In this document: one piece after another, positions 11,550-25,300 of the stretch
Position numbering within the stretch: the stretch's first letter is position 1
Layout of the letters: every line of letters begins with the position of its first letter
NCBI GenBank assembly: GCA_032358255.1
Contig: JAULBX010025497.1
Coordinates: 62,001 to 126,000, forward strand
Length of the DNA: 64,000 nt
Direction of reading: 5' to 3'
Origin: Heterotrichella gracilis
Taxonomy: Eukaryota; Sar; Xanthophyceae; Tribonematales; Xanthonemataceae
Notes under the pieces: generated by a model
What the model was told of the DNA's origin: nothing
The model's input: only the letters and a program-made list of their open reading frames with translations
Databases searched by the model: none
Position numbers and translations under genes: made by a program

Positions 11550-12080
11550 GCAGCTTGCAAACCAGCTTGCAAACACCTTATTAAGGGTATACAAGGGCTC
11601 AGTCACTGAAATTGGACAGAGTTTGTTAGTGCAAAATGATTGATCTTGATGTGTGTTGGGTAACCTTTATCACATGTTGCCTATGGTCTTAAAGGCAACT
11701 TGAAGCATGAATGCAAACACCGCAGGGTGCCGCACACCACTCGCCACAACGTGTGGGGCCGTGGGGATGCCCTGCGGCAGTACGCAAAGTGAGAATTACA
11801 GCAACTTTACATGTGGACACAGGTCCTATAAGTCATCCTCCATCGAAAGTGCTCTGAACAATGTGGCTTGGCAAGTGATGTACCAATAACTGATGACATA
11901 TTGTTCACGCCAGATAAAAGCGGCGATCATACACAACCACAACTTCCATCATAAGTGCATTCCACTCAACTTTCCAAAATAAGATGTTTTTTTTTTTAAA
12001 GACCAGCTTGCAAGTCTCCTTCATTAATACAGCCATGCGGTAGGTAATAAACGTGCAACCACATATGATAAACTCATAAT

Positions 12081-12085
12081 TTACA
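12081..12085 (-). terminator. TGTAA polyadenylation signal candidate
   Basis: TGTAA on the minus strand about 50 nt after the stop codon of the VIT/VWA gene. TGTAA is the usual green-algal poly(A) signal; the short motif alone is weak evidence. Confidence 0.4.
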
Positions 12086-12133
12086 ACACGCAACCAGCAT
12101 GAGGCTATACAAACCACTCTTTCTGTTGCCCCA

Positions 12134-15100
12134 TCACACCAGCTTCAATGCGCCCAGTATGGTGGCCCCCACACCAGACTTGGCCCCCCACTTTGCCTTG
12201 AGCCAGCCAATGGCCTTGCGCTCCAGATCCTCCCACAGCGCCCTCTCCTTATCCAAGCGCTTCTTGAAAAACGCCAGCACCAGCACCGTCGCCCACTCGT
12301 CATCCGACACGTCAACGGGCTTTGTGGCACGTGCATGATCCATAGCAGACCCCCCGTCGGTCCCCAGCTGCACAGCTGACAGCGCCTCGCTCACCACCCC
12401 CTCCTGCAGCCTCCAGCACCCCTCAAACTCCTGCAGCAGTGTCAGGCTGCGCAGCGCCTCACGTGGGTCTCGAGTGGCCCGCCATGCTGCACCAACCATG
12501 GGCATTCCTGGGCCACACGATCCAAACTCAACCTGCTGCTCCCCGTACACATGGTGCCCTCCCTCGGGCGCTGCCATCTCAAAAGACTCGCTCTGCATGG
12601 CTGCTCCATCCATTGCCAGATCCATTGCCAGGGACTCTGCGCCGCCGCTGTTGCTGCCGCCACCGCCAGTCATTGATGTATATGGCGCCCCAGGCGCCAT
12701 CCCCACTGCTGGCGGGGAAGCACACATGGATGGCATTGGCGCAGATGGTGGTACAGAAGCACCGGATAGATATGAAGGTGATGGTGCAAAAGTAGGCGCT
12801 GCACGAGACCTGCCCCCCAGGCCAGACAGCATTTTGCCGATGAAGCCACCACCAGAGGATGCAGGCGCGGCCATGGATTTCTTCATGGCAAACGTTGTTT
12901 GTTGGCCTCCCCCACGGCTTGCGAACGTGACACAGGGCATTGGGCACGGCATGGCCATGCCGCCGGGCATCATCCCCCCGTAGCTTTCACCCCCTTGCTC
13001 AAACAGCGTGCGCCCATGAGGGACCTGCAACAAGCAAATTAAATGCTCAGGTAGTTATTCAGAGCACATATAATTCGCACCTCAAAATGCGAGGCCCAAT
13101 TTAGATTAAAACCTTATTTGTTTCAGCTGCAATATGTCACCACCAATTCCAGAAACAGTCTTGGTGAATGCTGATCTCACGGTCCGCACTGTTAGTTGGC
13201 ATGCAACCGCTTTTCGTTCTCTAGATTCCTGATGAGTTGTATTTGCTGATGTTGTAAACTTCTCTTACCAAGCTGCTGACTATCCAGGGATGTGCACATG
13301 CAACTGCAGCTGCCAGCTCAGCAACTGCACATGGAGAAGCTCACCTGGAGCGGGATCTCGACCGAAGACACCCCAGTAGGGTCCAGCGGGTCCTTCTGAA
13401 GCAGCACCCCCACCGCAGCGGTGTGCGGGGTGACCAGCCGCTCCTCCACAGCCACCCGCACCACCTCCGCCTCCACCACCGATGGGGAGGGGGGGGAGGG
13501 CAGCGGAGTGCCGACAGACTGCTGGTGGAGGGTGCTGGTGCCAGCCATCAACGAGCCGATGTAGCTGCAGGGAAGAAGGGACCAACATTTTATTAAGATT
13601 TATTCAGAGAGTTGACATGGTGCGTCATTGTTGATGATGTAAATGCTGACATTATTCTTGCAGTTCACAATTGTTGCAAGAAAGAAAATTTCAGGCAAAT
13701 AATGTTGTGTTTTGACATTTCTTCACCCTCCTGTGGCAAGTGCAAGTAACTTTATAATGCTACTCCCGCAGAAAGATTAATCGCGCCATGAGTATGTTTG
13801 CTGTCTGTCCTTTCATCTATCCTGTTGGAAATCACAGCATTTTACATGGCAAAAATTAACCCACCTCATGGCGTGCAGCACCGCAAACGACTCCCCCTCC
13901 ACCTCATGCATGTTGTCCACCCCTAGCTCCACCTCCACCTGCACACGCTCCCCACTGGCTGTCTCTGCCTCAAGGACCAATGAGGCGTCGCCCTCCTGGC
14001 GCATAAGCTCTGCAAGGACCTGCAAGGGGCACGCCAGCAAGTGAGTCACACACCGGTACATCAAAGAAAGTTTGCGCAAGCATATCAACCGTTCATATTC
14101 ACCCAAGCCCGATGACCATACATTTTCTAATGTTCGCATGCAGGAGGGTTCTTGGCACTTGGACTCCCCAATACATACTTTATAGATGCACTTGGGCCTC
14201 AAGCAGTATCCATCAACTCACTGCAATGAGTTAGCAAGCACACATGGCAAAGCAGCCCCATTTCAAGTTGGGTTCAAGAGCATACTGTACCTGGAAAGGC
14301 TCCCCCGGGAAGATGACAGGTGGCAGCACGTGAGGCACCACCCGCACCATGCACCCGCGGGCAACCAAGCGCGGCTTGCGCAGGCACGTGGCAGTCAGCG
14401 CGCACTTGCTCAAGTACCCAGCCTTGAGCGCAATGTCCGCACTCTCCCTCACACACTGTGATACCCCCCCTGACTGCTGCGCCATGCCGACCAGCAGGGG
14501 CATGTGAACACCGTGGCCAATGCCCAGGCAGAAGACGTGGGTGTGGGTTGCGGGTCCGCTCTTTGATGAGACGATGGTGTAGATGCGCTCCGTCTCTCCA
14601 TAGGACACGCCGCCATCTGTCAGGAAGATGATTTCACGCGTGTGACCTGCAGCAATGGAGTGACCATGTGTCAAGATCTGATGGCTGTAGCATAGTACCT
14701 AATGTACCTCAGTGCGCACAGGAAAATACCTCATCCACTCTACTAGGGAATAGGCACCTCAAGTGTGAAACACGATGGCATGGTCTGCAAGTCGTTGCCA
14801 TATAGAATGCATCGCTATGCCCCAAACAACACAACATCTGAATAACAAAATGTAGCACTGCATGATCATGTGCATGAGCGCCCAAGCACATTACCTTCTG
14901 TGACAGGCGTCTTGTAGATGGCATCGAAAGTGCCCAGGATTTCCGTGCCACCCATGTTCCCATTGACTTTTCTCTGCACCCATGCTGCCGCTGCCTTCTG
15001 CGTGCCCTCATCATATGCCACACATCTGGGATACATAAACTCCCAGGTAGAGCCAAACACCACCAGATTGAACTTAATCCCTGTGGCAAGGACAGCAGTT

Positions 15101-17638
15101 GATGAATATAATTGGCTTGGGCTTTCAAGCAGGGTTGCAAGCTGTGAGGAAGCACACAATGTCCAGGAGATGCCCACATGCACAGGATTTTTATCGTCCT
15201 GTACAAAGAAATAACCAGAACAGTGCTGCAGTGAAACAGCAATGTGACTGGTCAATTTGAATGTAACAATATATCCGTGCAAGTACGACCTGGATTACGT
15301 GTATCACAAATGGGCGTGGGAATGAAATGTTACAAATTGCAAGACCCGGTGATAGGGCCTATCGGTGATAGGGCCTATCACCCTGAGACCGTACCTTTGT
15401 CCGCTGGCATCCCCTTGACAAACATCAGCGACGCGTCCCTTGCCTGCACCTCAGGCGTGCCTGACATGCTGCCAGAGCAGTCAACCACAAGCCACACCTC
15501 CTTGGGTTGGGAGGGAGTCGTCACTTTTTCGGGCACCCTGTGGCAAAACGAAAGAAAGGTAACCCATCAGGCTGTATACACTATACGCAGAATTGAAAGC
15601 TATCAAAAAGAGGCCAAAGATGCGCAATGTGCACCATACAGGCGTCACCCTACACCCGAAAAAGGCATGGCAAAGCGACATTATGTAACCGCTTTGATGC
15701 TGAGAATGTGCCAACCTGCAGCAGCCGCAGTGGGTACAGCGCAGTCAAAGTAATGAAGTTGCACAGCTCTGGCTTGTAAGTATTTTAGTGCATAAGGATG
15801 TCTATGCACGCCTGCTAGACTGGGTCCCACCTTGGCACAAAGGTCACCAGAGCAACATCCTTCGATTTGTCCCCACGTTGCACGCGCTGCACCTGCACAA
15901 ACTCATGCGCTTTCAACAAATGTACAGCATGCTGCCAACAGCCAACTGGCGGGCTAACGGCGTGCCCGGCGGGGCGGCATGCCAGCATGTTGCAACAGGT
16001 GCTTCTGCGCATGCTGCGAGTGCAGGCACTTCTGGAGGTGAATCACATTGTGCCACCAGCACAACAGTGGTGCTAGCTAACAGAGAACAATGACGTGCAA
16101 AAATACAACATTGAAAATGAGCAAATAATATGTATGGAACAAAGGGTAAATTTTTTAAAACACATTGAGGAACAAATTCTCTGACTAAATGATGAGTAAG
16201 TTTCACAGACCAGGGCCCTACCTGAATGTTGCTTTTCAGCAGTACATCGCTGTCCAGCTCCACCAGCAGGCTGAAGTCCTTGCTAGGGCTGCTCACGTCC
16301 TCGCTGATCTCCACAATCTGGATGTTGTCCTCTGCCGTGTCATACACAGCCATGCCCTCGGCGTGGGTAGGGCAGGAGACCTCCTTGATGGGGACGGAGG
16401 AAAACACTTTTGCACGAAGGGAGAGCCGGTAGCCCACGTTCTTGGTAAACACTGGGGTGCTCTGCAATCAGGGAGGGCGTGTCGTACTGTCAGCAAAGCC
16501 AACAAACAGACGCAGGCAGGGTGTGCTCAGCTCTAGGTGTGCTTTGAAAGTTTCAGAAACTATTACTAACGTCGGCATTGAATGATACTGTAATGGCATC
16601 TAGAATGTTGATGTAGACACAGTACACCAGTTTACCTCCTTGACATCTGCTGCGTCATCACGAGGTGAGACGTAGGGAGGCACCCAGGTGATGGTCTGTG
16701 AGAACTCGAGTGCCCCTGCCACCCGGTCCAGCAGGCGCAGATAGTGCACCTTCACAACACACTCCGTTCCAGCAGCCAGGTTGCCCAGCGCAAGGGTAAG
16801 CATCTCACCTGCAAGTCATAACTGTCAGACGGCGCATTTTGGTGGTGCCTGCATGCCTTGGATGCATGGCAAGAAGTGGGCGCAGCTGCGCTGTAGAGTA
16901 TGCATTGCAAGGGGATAGTGTTACCCTTACATAGGACAATGACAGCATCACACAGATCTCTATTGTACGCAGAATCGCACAGAGTACCCGGCATGAGTGA
17001 CTTCATAATCTACATATGACATAGCAAGAAGCAAGACCATTGCATTGTATTGCTAGCACCGGTGTAAGCACTCTTATTACCCAGCAGGTGCAGGTGGCGC
17101 ACCAGTTTCCTGCTTGACCAGCACAGCTGAGTGCCCTTGCTGCTTGGCGGTCTCAAACTCTGCAACTGCCTCCTCCTTCTTCTTCACTTCGGTCTTCACC
17201 ACTTTGTCACCAAACATCGCCTCAGTCCTGAGACACAGCACCGTTTTTCGGGTTAAAGCTACCGTCTTTGCAGATGACCTGCGCAACTGGCGACACTCGC
17301 CCAGAACGCCAGCTGGCTGCCGTGCAACGCCCATCTGAAGGCAAACACGCCACTAGGACCAAAACAGCCCGCATGTATATGCAAACCAACCTGAAAACTG
17401 CTGAACGTGGAGGGACAGGGAACCGGAAGGTCACGTTGCAATCGCTGTCTGCAATGTAAACATGTCGCTCCACCACCTCAGCTGTGGCAGTGTCGCACAT
17501 CAGACTGATATCAAAAGCACGCTCTTTCAGCGGCAGTGCTGCAGCTTCCTTGTTTGTGATATACAACCCACCCCCCTCAGAGCTTTGAGTGCCCTGGGAA
17601 AGCCAGAAGTCTGCGTCTGCGAAGAGAGGCTGTGCCAT
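12134..17638 (-). CDS. VIT and von Willebrand A domain protein
   Basis: A large protein with the domain order of inter-alpha-trypsin heavy-chain-like/VWA5A proteins; its role in algae is unknown. Eleven exons: 17391-17638, 17103-17227, 16636-16808, 16222-16461, 15831-15892, 15395-15537, 14895-15080, 14291-14646, 13865-14019, 13345-13564 and 12134-13024, all in phase, giving 932 residues. The VIT domain covers roughly residues 1-190 (ERHVYIADSDCNVTFRFPVP, then KKKEEAVAEFETAKQQG and VYFTKN-type strands). The VWA domain follows at about 290-470 with a complete MIDAS: DCSGSMSG, the Thr of GGTEILGTFD, and Asp of FLTDGG. Residues 636-830 are Gly/Pro/Ser-rich and low in complexity, and the C-terminus ends with a helical block (WATVLVLAFFKKRL...WLKAKWG) typical of VWA5-like proteins. 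No signal peptide is seen, so it is probably cytosolic. Confidence 0.93.
15348..15382. repeat. Tandem 16-bp duplication ending in a palindrome
   Basis: GGTGATAGGGCCTATC occurs twice in a row (15348-15363 and 15364-15379), and the second copy with the next three bases forms a 19-bp palindrome. It lies in an intron of the VIT/VWA gene, 11 bp inside the donor of exon 15395-15537. Confidence 0.85.
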
Positions 17639-18602
17639 ATTGATGGGTTCAAAGAACTGGCAGTTTCCAATCCAGGAAAGTGGTATCAACTGCTCCCGTG
17701 CAAGATGTTGATAGACGTAGGTGAGTAACGATTTTACACGATAGTATTTGGAGTGCGTATGACCAGGTTGCAGTGTAGAAAACTAAGTTGTAGCCAGCTG
17801 GTGAAAGCAGTAGCTAGGCACTTGCTGAAGAACTAGTTACTCGACAACCTTAGTGCAAACACAGAGCAGCTTACACTCGGTAGACAAAGGTGCATAGATA
17901 CGAAATGCACAGCTATGGGTTTCAGCGTATAAGTATTCGCAGCACGAAGGGTGAATGCCCAGGTCATCGCCCGAAAGCAGAAGCTTCGTTTGCTGCTGGT
18001 ATCCTGTACCTGCACCCTGCAACGATGGCACTGTGGATTGCCACGCGTCCTATTTCCCATGCCACTTTCAACCCACTTCCATTACCTTCTGGTGCTCATT
18101 GAAAATTTTGGGAAACTAGATCCGTCTTGCAGGGCATACCAGTGACAGTTTTCAGCTGAACTTTTTCAAAATGTACAGCAGGGGCTGCCTGAGACATGGG
18201 CTGGGCTCGGATGCGCGTGTGACCCATTGCGCAAGCATGGGTACGGACCCTGAAATGTGGTCACCAGATGGCACATGTTGTCCCGTAACTGCTTGCTAGC
18301 TCAAGTTTGACATGGTATTCTTTAGATATGACGTGCTATATCCAGCTCAAATGTCCTATTGTACACGCTAAATATCACACTACGGGAGGCCAAGCTGTTA
18401 TCGTGTGATCACCCTATGGGTGTTCAAGAAACACGTCTCACCCCTCGCCCAAAGATATTTGACTTGGTGAATGCTGGTGAGCACACCTACATCATGTACA
18501 CACAGCAGGATAACCCCCTACCAGACAACAAGGAAACTTCAAGGAAATTGTAATATATACCGGTACACTGATGGCCCCTCGCATTAAACATATGACAGAT
18601 CA
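17639..18602. other. Intergenic region upstream of the VIT/VWA gene
   Basis: Between the ATG at 17638 and the 3' end of the next minus-strand gene. I see no recognisable coding sequence, repeat or clear TATA box here. Confidence 0.4.
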
Positions 18603-20157
18603 AATTTAGCTCAAGTTACTCAAAGCTGCCTCAAGTACGAAAGCTGCTGCCAAATCACCCACGCATGAAGCGCATCGCATCAGGCGCCTGGATACCTCAT
18701 GGCATTTTGTGTTTGCAGTTTGTGTACGCAGCACTTGAATCCCGCCTTGACAGTCACTAATGACAGCCATCAAAGCTTCCATGGTCCTGCGACATTGCAC
18801 AGAAGCATACGTTTCAACAGGAGACAGCTTGTCTGCAGACACCGAATCGAGGTAGTTTAAAATTGCCCACAGCAGTGTTGCTGCTGCAATTGTACTCCAT
18901 GGACAAGAATCTTTTAATTTTGGGTCGATCATCATTGGAAATCAGGCGGCAGGTGTCAGCAGCCGCAGCGATTGTTGCATGCCATGCATGAAGGGCTGCA
19001 CAACGTTTGTCCATGATCACGGAGATCACCAGCCTGCATTGGTTTAATATTGGTGCCAAGCCCAGTGATCACCAACGACAACTAACTGGCGTTCAATGAC
19101 AACCTCTCCCACCACTGCAACAACATCACCTTGACCACAGAGGGTGTCATGGTGTTGGCAATCAATGGTCACTGGCTATAGCCTATTTTATATCTTGAGT
19201 CAATCAAGGCCCTGGCCCATGTCAATCCATGCTTTGTAGCATGCCACACACAACACATCATGGCATGGTATTTGCAATCCTGCTAGCCAGTGACAGCACC
19301 AGGCACTGCCAATTGTTAAGGCGTACCTGATGTGCTGCCTACAGGCGTGGTGCCCAAAATGGTGGCCTCCGCAGAAGAGAGGTTGTCAGCTTCAGCATTG
19401 GGCTTGTCAGCAGGATCTGGGTTCCCAAGGTTGTCCTTCTCAGTGACTGGCGCTCGCTGCGCCTCAGTGCCAGGTGTGAACACTGCGTGCAGGTCTGCAC
19501 CAGCTGGCACTTCAGGTTTCAGCGCCTCCATGTTGGCACGTGTGGTGGAGGGACAGGCAGGATTGGCAACAGAGGATGTGGAAGCGCAGGCGGCATCACC
19601 TTCATCTGAGGCCCCAGCAGCGGATTTGATGGTATCCACAATCTTGGAGGTGGAGGCTTTGACAGCATCTGCGGCTTCCGCTGCAGCCCCAGCCATGCTG
19701 GCCAACTCATCAGATGCCTTGATGTCACCTGCTAATGTGGGCGAAGGAATGTGGAAAAAGTGGCAGTGCATAAATAGATCGTTATATTATATAACTTATA
19801 TATCTATTTATTTCTTATATAGGCTAGAGGCATGTCGTCAGTATTTCCGTGGCATGCGGTTCAGGAAAGGTGGACTTTCCTGTATAGAAGCTATTGCTTT
19901 AGTTGCCATCCCATAATACACCGGCGTTAATGTACTAAGGGTCTTGACTCTTCCTACATGGTCTTCTGGCAGCGGTGAACTTCCCTGCTCCTACCTTGCA
20001 GGTTTGTTGCAGTGGTGCAGATGCCATTTGCAAGGCTTTGAAATCCTGAATTCAGCGCTGCACCCTTGGCCGCAAAGCTGGTGGCCAGCGCCACTGCATC
20101 GGGGCCATGGCCATATCCTCTTGAGAAAATGCCATTGATTGCCCTTCCAATCAACAT
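18603..20157 (-). CDS. Unrecognised Ala/Ser-rich protein, 3' exons uncertain
   Basis: Two well-joined exons: 19995-20157 starts with ATG at 20157 and encodes a short basic, Ala-rich N-terminus (MLIGRAINGIFSRGYG), possibly an organelle-targeting region. It joins in phase to 19327-19728, which encodes an Ala/Thr/Ser/Pro-rich stretch with an acidic C-terminal half. Further coding-looking blocks follow at 19090-19145, about 18900-19025 and 18603-18935, the last ending at a TAA; their junctions do not all keep phase, so they may belong to another gene or need different splice sites. I recognise no domain. Confidence 0.4.
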
Positions 20158-22311
20158 CTGCCGTTTACACACAAAAAAAAGGTTCTCAGATGGGTTCAAA
20201 TAATTTATTAGGTGATGCAATAAAATAAAACACTGTCATTCTCATAGAGTGACACTGAAAGTGGGTGCCCAACGCTGGTCGTGGCACTCGAAGCTTCACA
20301 AAGACACCTCAAATGCACCTGGAGTACACTGGTTTTGCACCCAAGGCCTGCATTGTGCCGCACTACAGTGCAATGTTGCCAATGCTAGCCTTCAGGCTAG
20401 TGTGCACAAGGGTACTGAATATGGAACAGCGGTGGTCTTAACAACTCGAGTTCTTGAACAAACACGACCGTCCAGGTTTGCCCGGCAAGGGTTGACGTTG
20501 TTTGGACCTTAGCCCTTACCGTGCACGCCGGAGCCCGACTGAGGTTGCCACGGACTGTTGAAGAACACCGAGTCTGCAGTTCAGCCAGGCTGGTCCAGGC
20601 CAACTTTTAACCTTTGGCTGAATGTAGCAGAGACTGGTGTTCGCACGCTTTGTCCCACTTTGAAACGTTCAACCGTGGCAGCAAATATTAGACAAGGCGT
20701 TTCGCAACCCGCCCAAAAGAGAAAGAGTGTTGGACGAAACCAGCGAGAAGCTCAACATACAACAATTATTAATAATAAATGTGACCTATTTTTTGGTGAC
20801 TTTGTTTGCATTATTTTACCTGTTATTACTGCACATTTGTCTGGGCACTTTTGTCGCCCCAAGCCCAACCGCCGTGACAGTGGTTGCCCGGGCCCTCATT
20901 GCACGACCACTGGCAAACCCTAACAGCCTGACCCGGGCCATGCCCATGGCACAATTACCGTGACTCTTGGTGGCAATCTGGGTGACAGCTTTGGGTATAA
21001 TGTGCCAGTCTGGGACTCATTCTGAGTCAGTGCCACAAGAATAGACCATCGTGGCAATCACCAGCCTTTACAATATATTTGTGTGTGTTGCACAATGACT
21101 GGCAGGCACCACATTACCCTATTTCGATGAGGCGAGACAATGAGGTGTCCCACATGCACGCCGGCTGCGCATCATGACCAAATTAATGCGGCAAATCTCG
21201 TTCCATAGATACAATGTACACATATTGCACCAGAGCAAAAACATCCAATCGTCTTCTCAATCACTAAGTTCTCACTCAACACCCTCTACATTCAAATCAC
21301 AAATTTCATTCGTCAATTCGCGCCCAATTTCGCGATTCCAAAAATCATCACATTGAAAAAATCCCTCGACAAGAACAGTTCACCCAGTACACTTGCAGTG
21401 ATTCCTACACGTTCTGAATCAGCTTCTGAAGCAAAGAATCACATTATGGTGCATTGCAGCATACAGGAATAGCGTTCTCGTGCTTATGCCTAAACCTTCA
21501 TTAGTGCAGCACTGACCTGCTAGAAAGAAAAACATAGCATCTTCAACAAAAAAAATCTCATTGGTAATATTTATACATGAACTGATGCGTATGTACAGTG
21601 TATTCATCGCTGGATTCAGACTCAATTATCTGAGACGCTGCCACACATGGCAGAAACTCCATGCCACACCTTCTGGCAATACAGGGGAAAAGCGGAAAAC
21701 AACCATGCATGGTCAAGGGATTGCATGGCCCGCCAAGAATCATGGGTTAAGTTGTGGCAAATGCAAGTAACATTCAACTGGGGCATAAAGCACCACGGGC
21801 ATGTTGCCATTATGATAAGCCGAATGCAAGCTTGTGAAAAAGTGGCAGACGCACTATGTATAATGCAGAGCTCGCTCGCAATCATACTACATCTAGTACA
21901 ACAGGGCATGGAATTGCCCTACTGCTAATACTACAACGCCAGACAATAGCAAAACCAAAGTAAGCACTCAGCTCCTTGCACGCTCCACAACAGAAATGAG
22001 TAATTTGGTGTGCCTTTGCACGTACACAAGGCACAAATGCCAGCATCAGGTCATGAATCAAATCAAGTGTTTCAGTGCAAATCTGATTGTCATATGCGGC
22101 ACCCCACTGCCCACCAACCACTAGTATACAGTTCAAATGGGTTAAGTATCAATCACCAAATTTCAATTTCCTCTTGCTCCCAATGCCTCCAAATTCTGCC
22201 TCAAAATCAAATACACCAACTAATTGTACAAGCACCCACCCATTGTGGTGCATGCCTCTGTAACGGTCCTTGGCCAAGCTGGGAGACGAGCCAACGCCAG
22301 CCCACCATCGC
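20158..22311. other. Intergenic region, about 2.1 kb
   Basis: Lies upstream of the gene ending at 20157 and downstream of ctpA. It includes an AT-richer part around 21180-21380. A few open stretches under 125 codons occur, none with recognisable products or splice patterns. Confidence 0.4.
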
Positions 22312-25300
22312 TCAAGCCTTGCTGGCCAGCGCACCAACAGCAGGGGCGCTGCGCAGCTGCCCACCGAACTTTGTGAACAACTCGGCCTCGGCAGTCAGCA
22401 CGCAGCTGTCGCTTTCCAGCTGGTCGTTCCAGCGCTGCATCCCACCTGGGCCAAGGGGGATGCTGGGCGGGATGACTGCTCCCATGCCCTCCGCAGACAT
22501 CCCGCACATCTTGTCAGGCGTGATGCCGATCTTGTCGATTTCATCCATGTGTGGGGTCCTGTACTTGGCAACAGTCACAAAGAGAGCCGAGCCATCCTGC
22601 AGAGGGCAGTACAACAAAGTCACAATACCTGTAGATATGCCAATATGTTGCTGTAAGTTAGTAATTCGGTAAATTCTCAACTTATATTTCAGATTGACGG
22701 CTGCAGTATCATGTGGCAGGGACAATGCACAGACCACTTGGATCACACACCAAACCCATTACATTGCTGCGATTGCCAGTTACAAATCATTGTCCACACC
22801 GCCTTGCTCACGCCATCACCATATCCACCTTCTTACAAAACAGCAAAACTACTCCCCAACTAATGTCCTAACCTCGTGATTTCCTCACCTGCAGCTCAAA
22901 CACGCTCTGGATCTTTCCTTTGCCAAAGGTGGGCGAGGTGCCAATGAGCTCCGCCCGGTCGTTGTCGCGCAGCGCCCCCGCCAGGATCTCCGAGGCTGAC
23001 GCCGACATGCTGTTGACCAGGATTGTGAGCGGCTTGTGCGTGAGCGCATTGCCATCATTCAGCAGCACCTGAAGGGAGAGGGTAACGGTCACAAGAGCTG
23101 CATGGCACATTTATTAATCCCATGCAACACTGCAGTATGGACAATGACGTGCAGCTGGTCAGTCTATCTCATGCAATACTGCAGAATGGACAGTGGCCTG
23201 TACCTGTTACGCCTGTCCATGCAATACTGCAGATTGGCAACATGTGCCATAGCAGCATGCAGCTTGGACGAGCCATGGTGCAAAAGTCACAAGGTGGCAC
23301 AATGCACTAAGTCGCCAAGCCATGTCTAGCCATAGTGCAACATGCTGAGGGTACCATCTATGCACCATGGTCGAATGTGTTCTGTAAGTACCTGCTGGCG
23401 AACCATGTTACCGCTTTCCGGCTTGATTTCCTATGGCAAGGAACGGAAAAGCAACGGGTAAGGAGAGGCCGCTGCGAGCAGCCTTCTGCACTTATCCACA
23501 TTCCGAAGCAGTCACGGACAAATGAAGAACGTCAAGGTTTGAGCAGCATGCGTGTCTCACATGCGTGACCAATCCCCGCACCCTGTTGGAAAACACTGAA
23601 GGCAGGGCCCATGCACGCACCTGCTGCACTGCCACATCTGGGCTGTCAGCCACGCGGCCCGACACATTGAAGATGGTTGCCGCCCCATCCAGCCACAGAC
23701 GCGCCACATCCAAACCCGCACGCACCAGGCCACCAGGGTTATTCCTGAGATCCAGGATGTATCCTTCCACGTTCTGCTTCTGCAAAGGGTAGTGGGGTGA
23801 TGTGAGGAACAGGCTTATCGTCCAAATGCACCCTATGCCATATATGCGACGCAGGGTCGGCAGCTATTAGTGCACAAATCCCTCTTTGCATGACTCCCTG
23901 AAACAATGCTACACAACCTTGTCCAAACAGTCCCTGCAGAAGCGCAGAACAGCCTGGTCACCCTCCTCCAGACTGAGCCCACCATTCAGACCAAAATTGG
24001 GTCACCCAACCAGCGACATTCCATTAATCACACATCCTATCATGCCAACAAACCAAAGGCAACGTCCACTCCCTCCAGACATTGCCGTCCCCTCCATCAT
24101 CCATTCCCTCCAGCAACGCCACCCGCACCCACCTTGAGGTCCATGATCGCATCATGCATGTCATCTGCCGCATGCTGGCTGAAGTTGACCAGGCGGATGT
24201 AGCCCACAGGGTGGTCAGCCACGTTGTGCAGCACGGTGGCGTACACAGGGCTCAGCTCAACAGCGGCGCGCCTCAGCTGGACCTGCGGTGGTGGGCTGCC
24301 CTTGTCACTGAAGTCTTTTGCAAGTTTGCATGCTTGAATATGGTAGCAGGCCTGCCGAGACAAGCGCTAGAAGGCCCAATCTATGCAAGGATGGCTCCTA
24401 AACTGGCTGCACTGCTGCAATACATGTGACTACTTTAATGCTGTGGTGGAGTGTGCATGTCGGTCCTTGCACTGTGCGCACAGTAACGCCAAACGCAATT
24501 GCCTGAAGGTGTGAAGGGGTGAGACGCATGATCCCAGCCTGACACTGAATGCATGCCTGCTGTAGGCGACACTGAATGCATGCCTGGCGAACCATGCGGT
24601 ATCATTCCAGCCAGCCCTTTACTATTCTTTAACACTGCCACTGATACCAGTGGTGCCACCCTCCACCCGGACGATCAATGCGCACAAGGACCAGGCGACA
24701 AGTACCTGCTTGAGCATCATTTTGGGCCGCTCCTCGGGCCTGCCTGGCACCCCAGGGATCTGGTCTGTGCGCCTGGCAAACTTGACGCTGACTGAGGACC
24801 CCTTTGCGCCCCGAAGGATTTTGGCGGCACGCTCGCCATCCCAGCCTTGCGTGGACATGCCGTTGATGCTGACCACCTGCAGCAGGGACACGTATGATAT
24901 GAGACACCTTGGTGGTGTATCAGACATACATCGATTGTCACTAGGCGGGTACCTGCAGATGCAAAATAGGGCATGCATGGCTTGCTTTGGCCGCACAGCA
25001 ACCCCGCCCAATGGCGCTCGCACGGTTCATGCTCCACCACAGATGCACATGGACAGGAATTTGGCCGCACCTCGTCGCCAGGGAGCATGCCCGCCTTCTC
25101 AGCAGGTCCGCCTTTGATGGGTGCCAGCACCACCAGCTTCCCGCTGGCTGAGTCTGAGGCAATCAGCAGGCCAACGCCCTGCACCTCCCCGTCGCTGCTG
25201 ACGCGGAAATCGGCATACTCCCTGGACCAGCAGGCGGCGTGTGAGCAAGCTGAAGCATGCAAAGGCTCATGCACTGAGTCAGCAAATTAGTTGGGAACCA

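Larger units (their letters stand above)
10992..12133. other. Intergenic region between Y14 and the VIT/VWA gene
   Basis: Contains the presumed Y14 promoter. A TTTCGCGC string (E2F-site-like) lies at about 11481-11488 and a strong inverted repeat at 11508-11549. Open stretches on both strands at 11130-11540 show no recognisable product. Confidence 0.5.
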
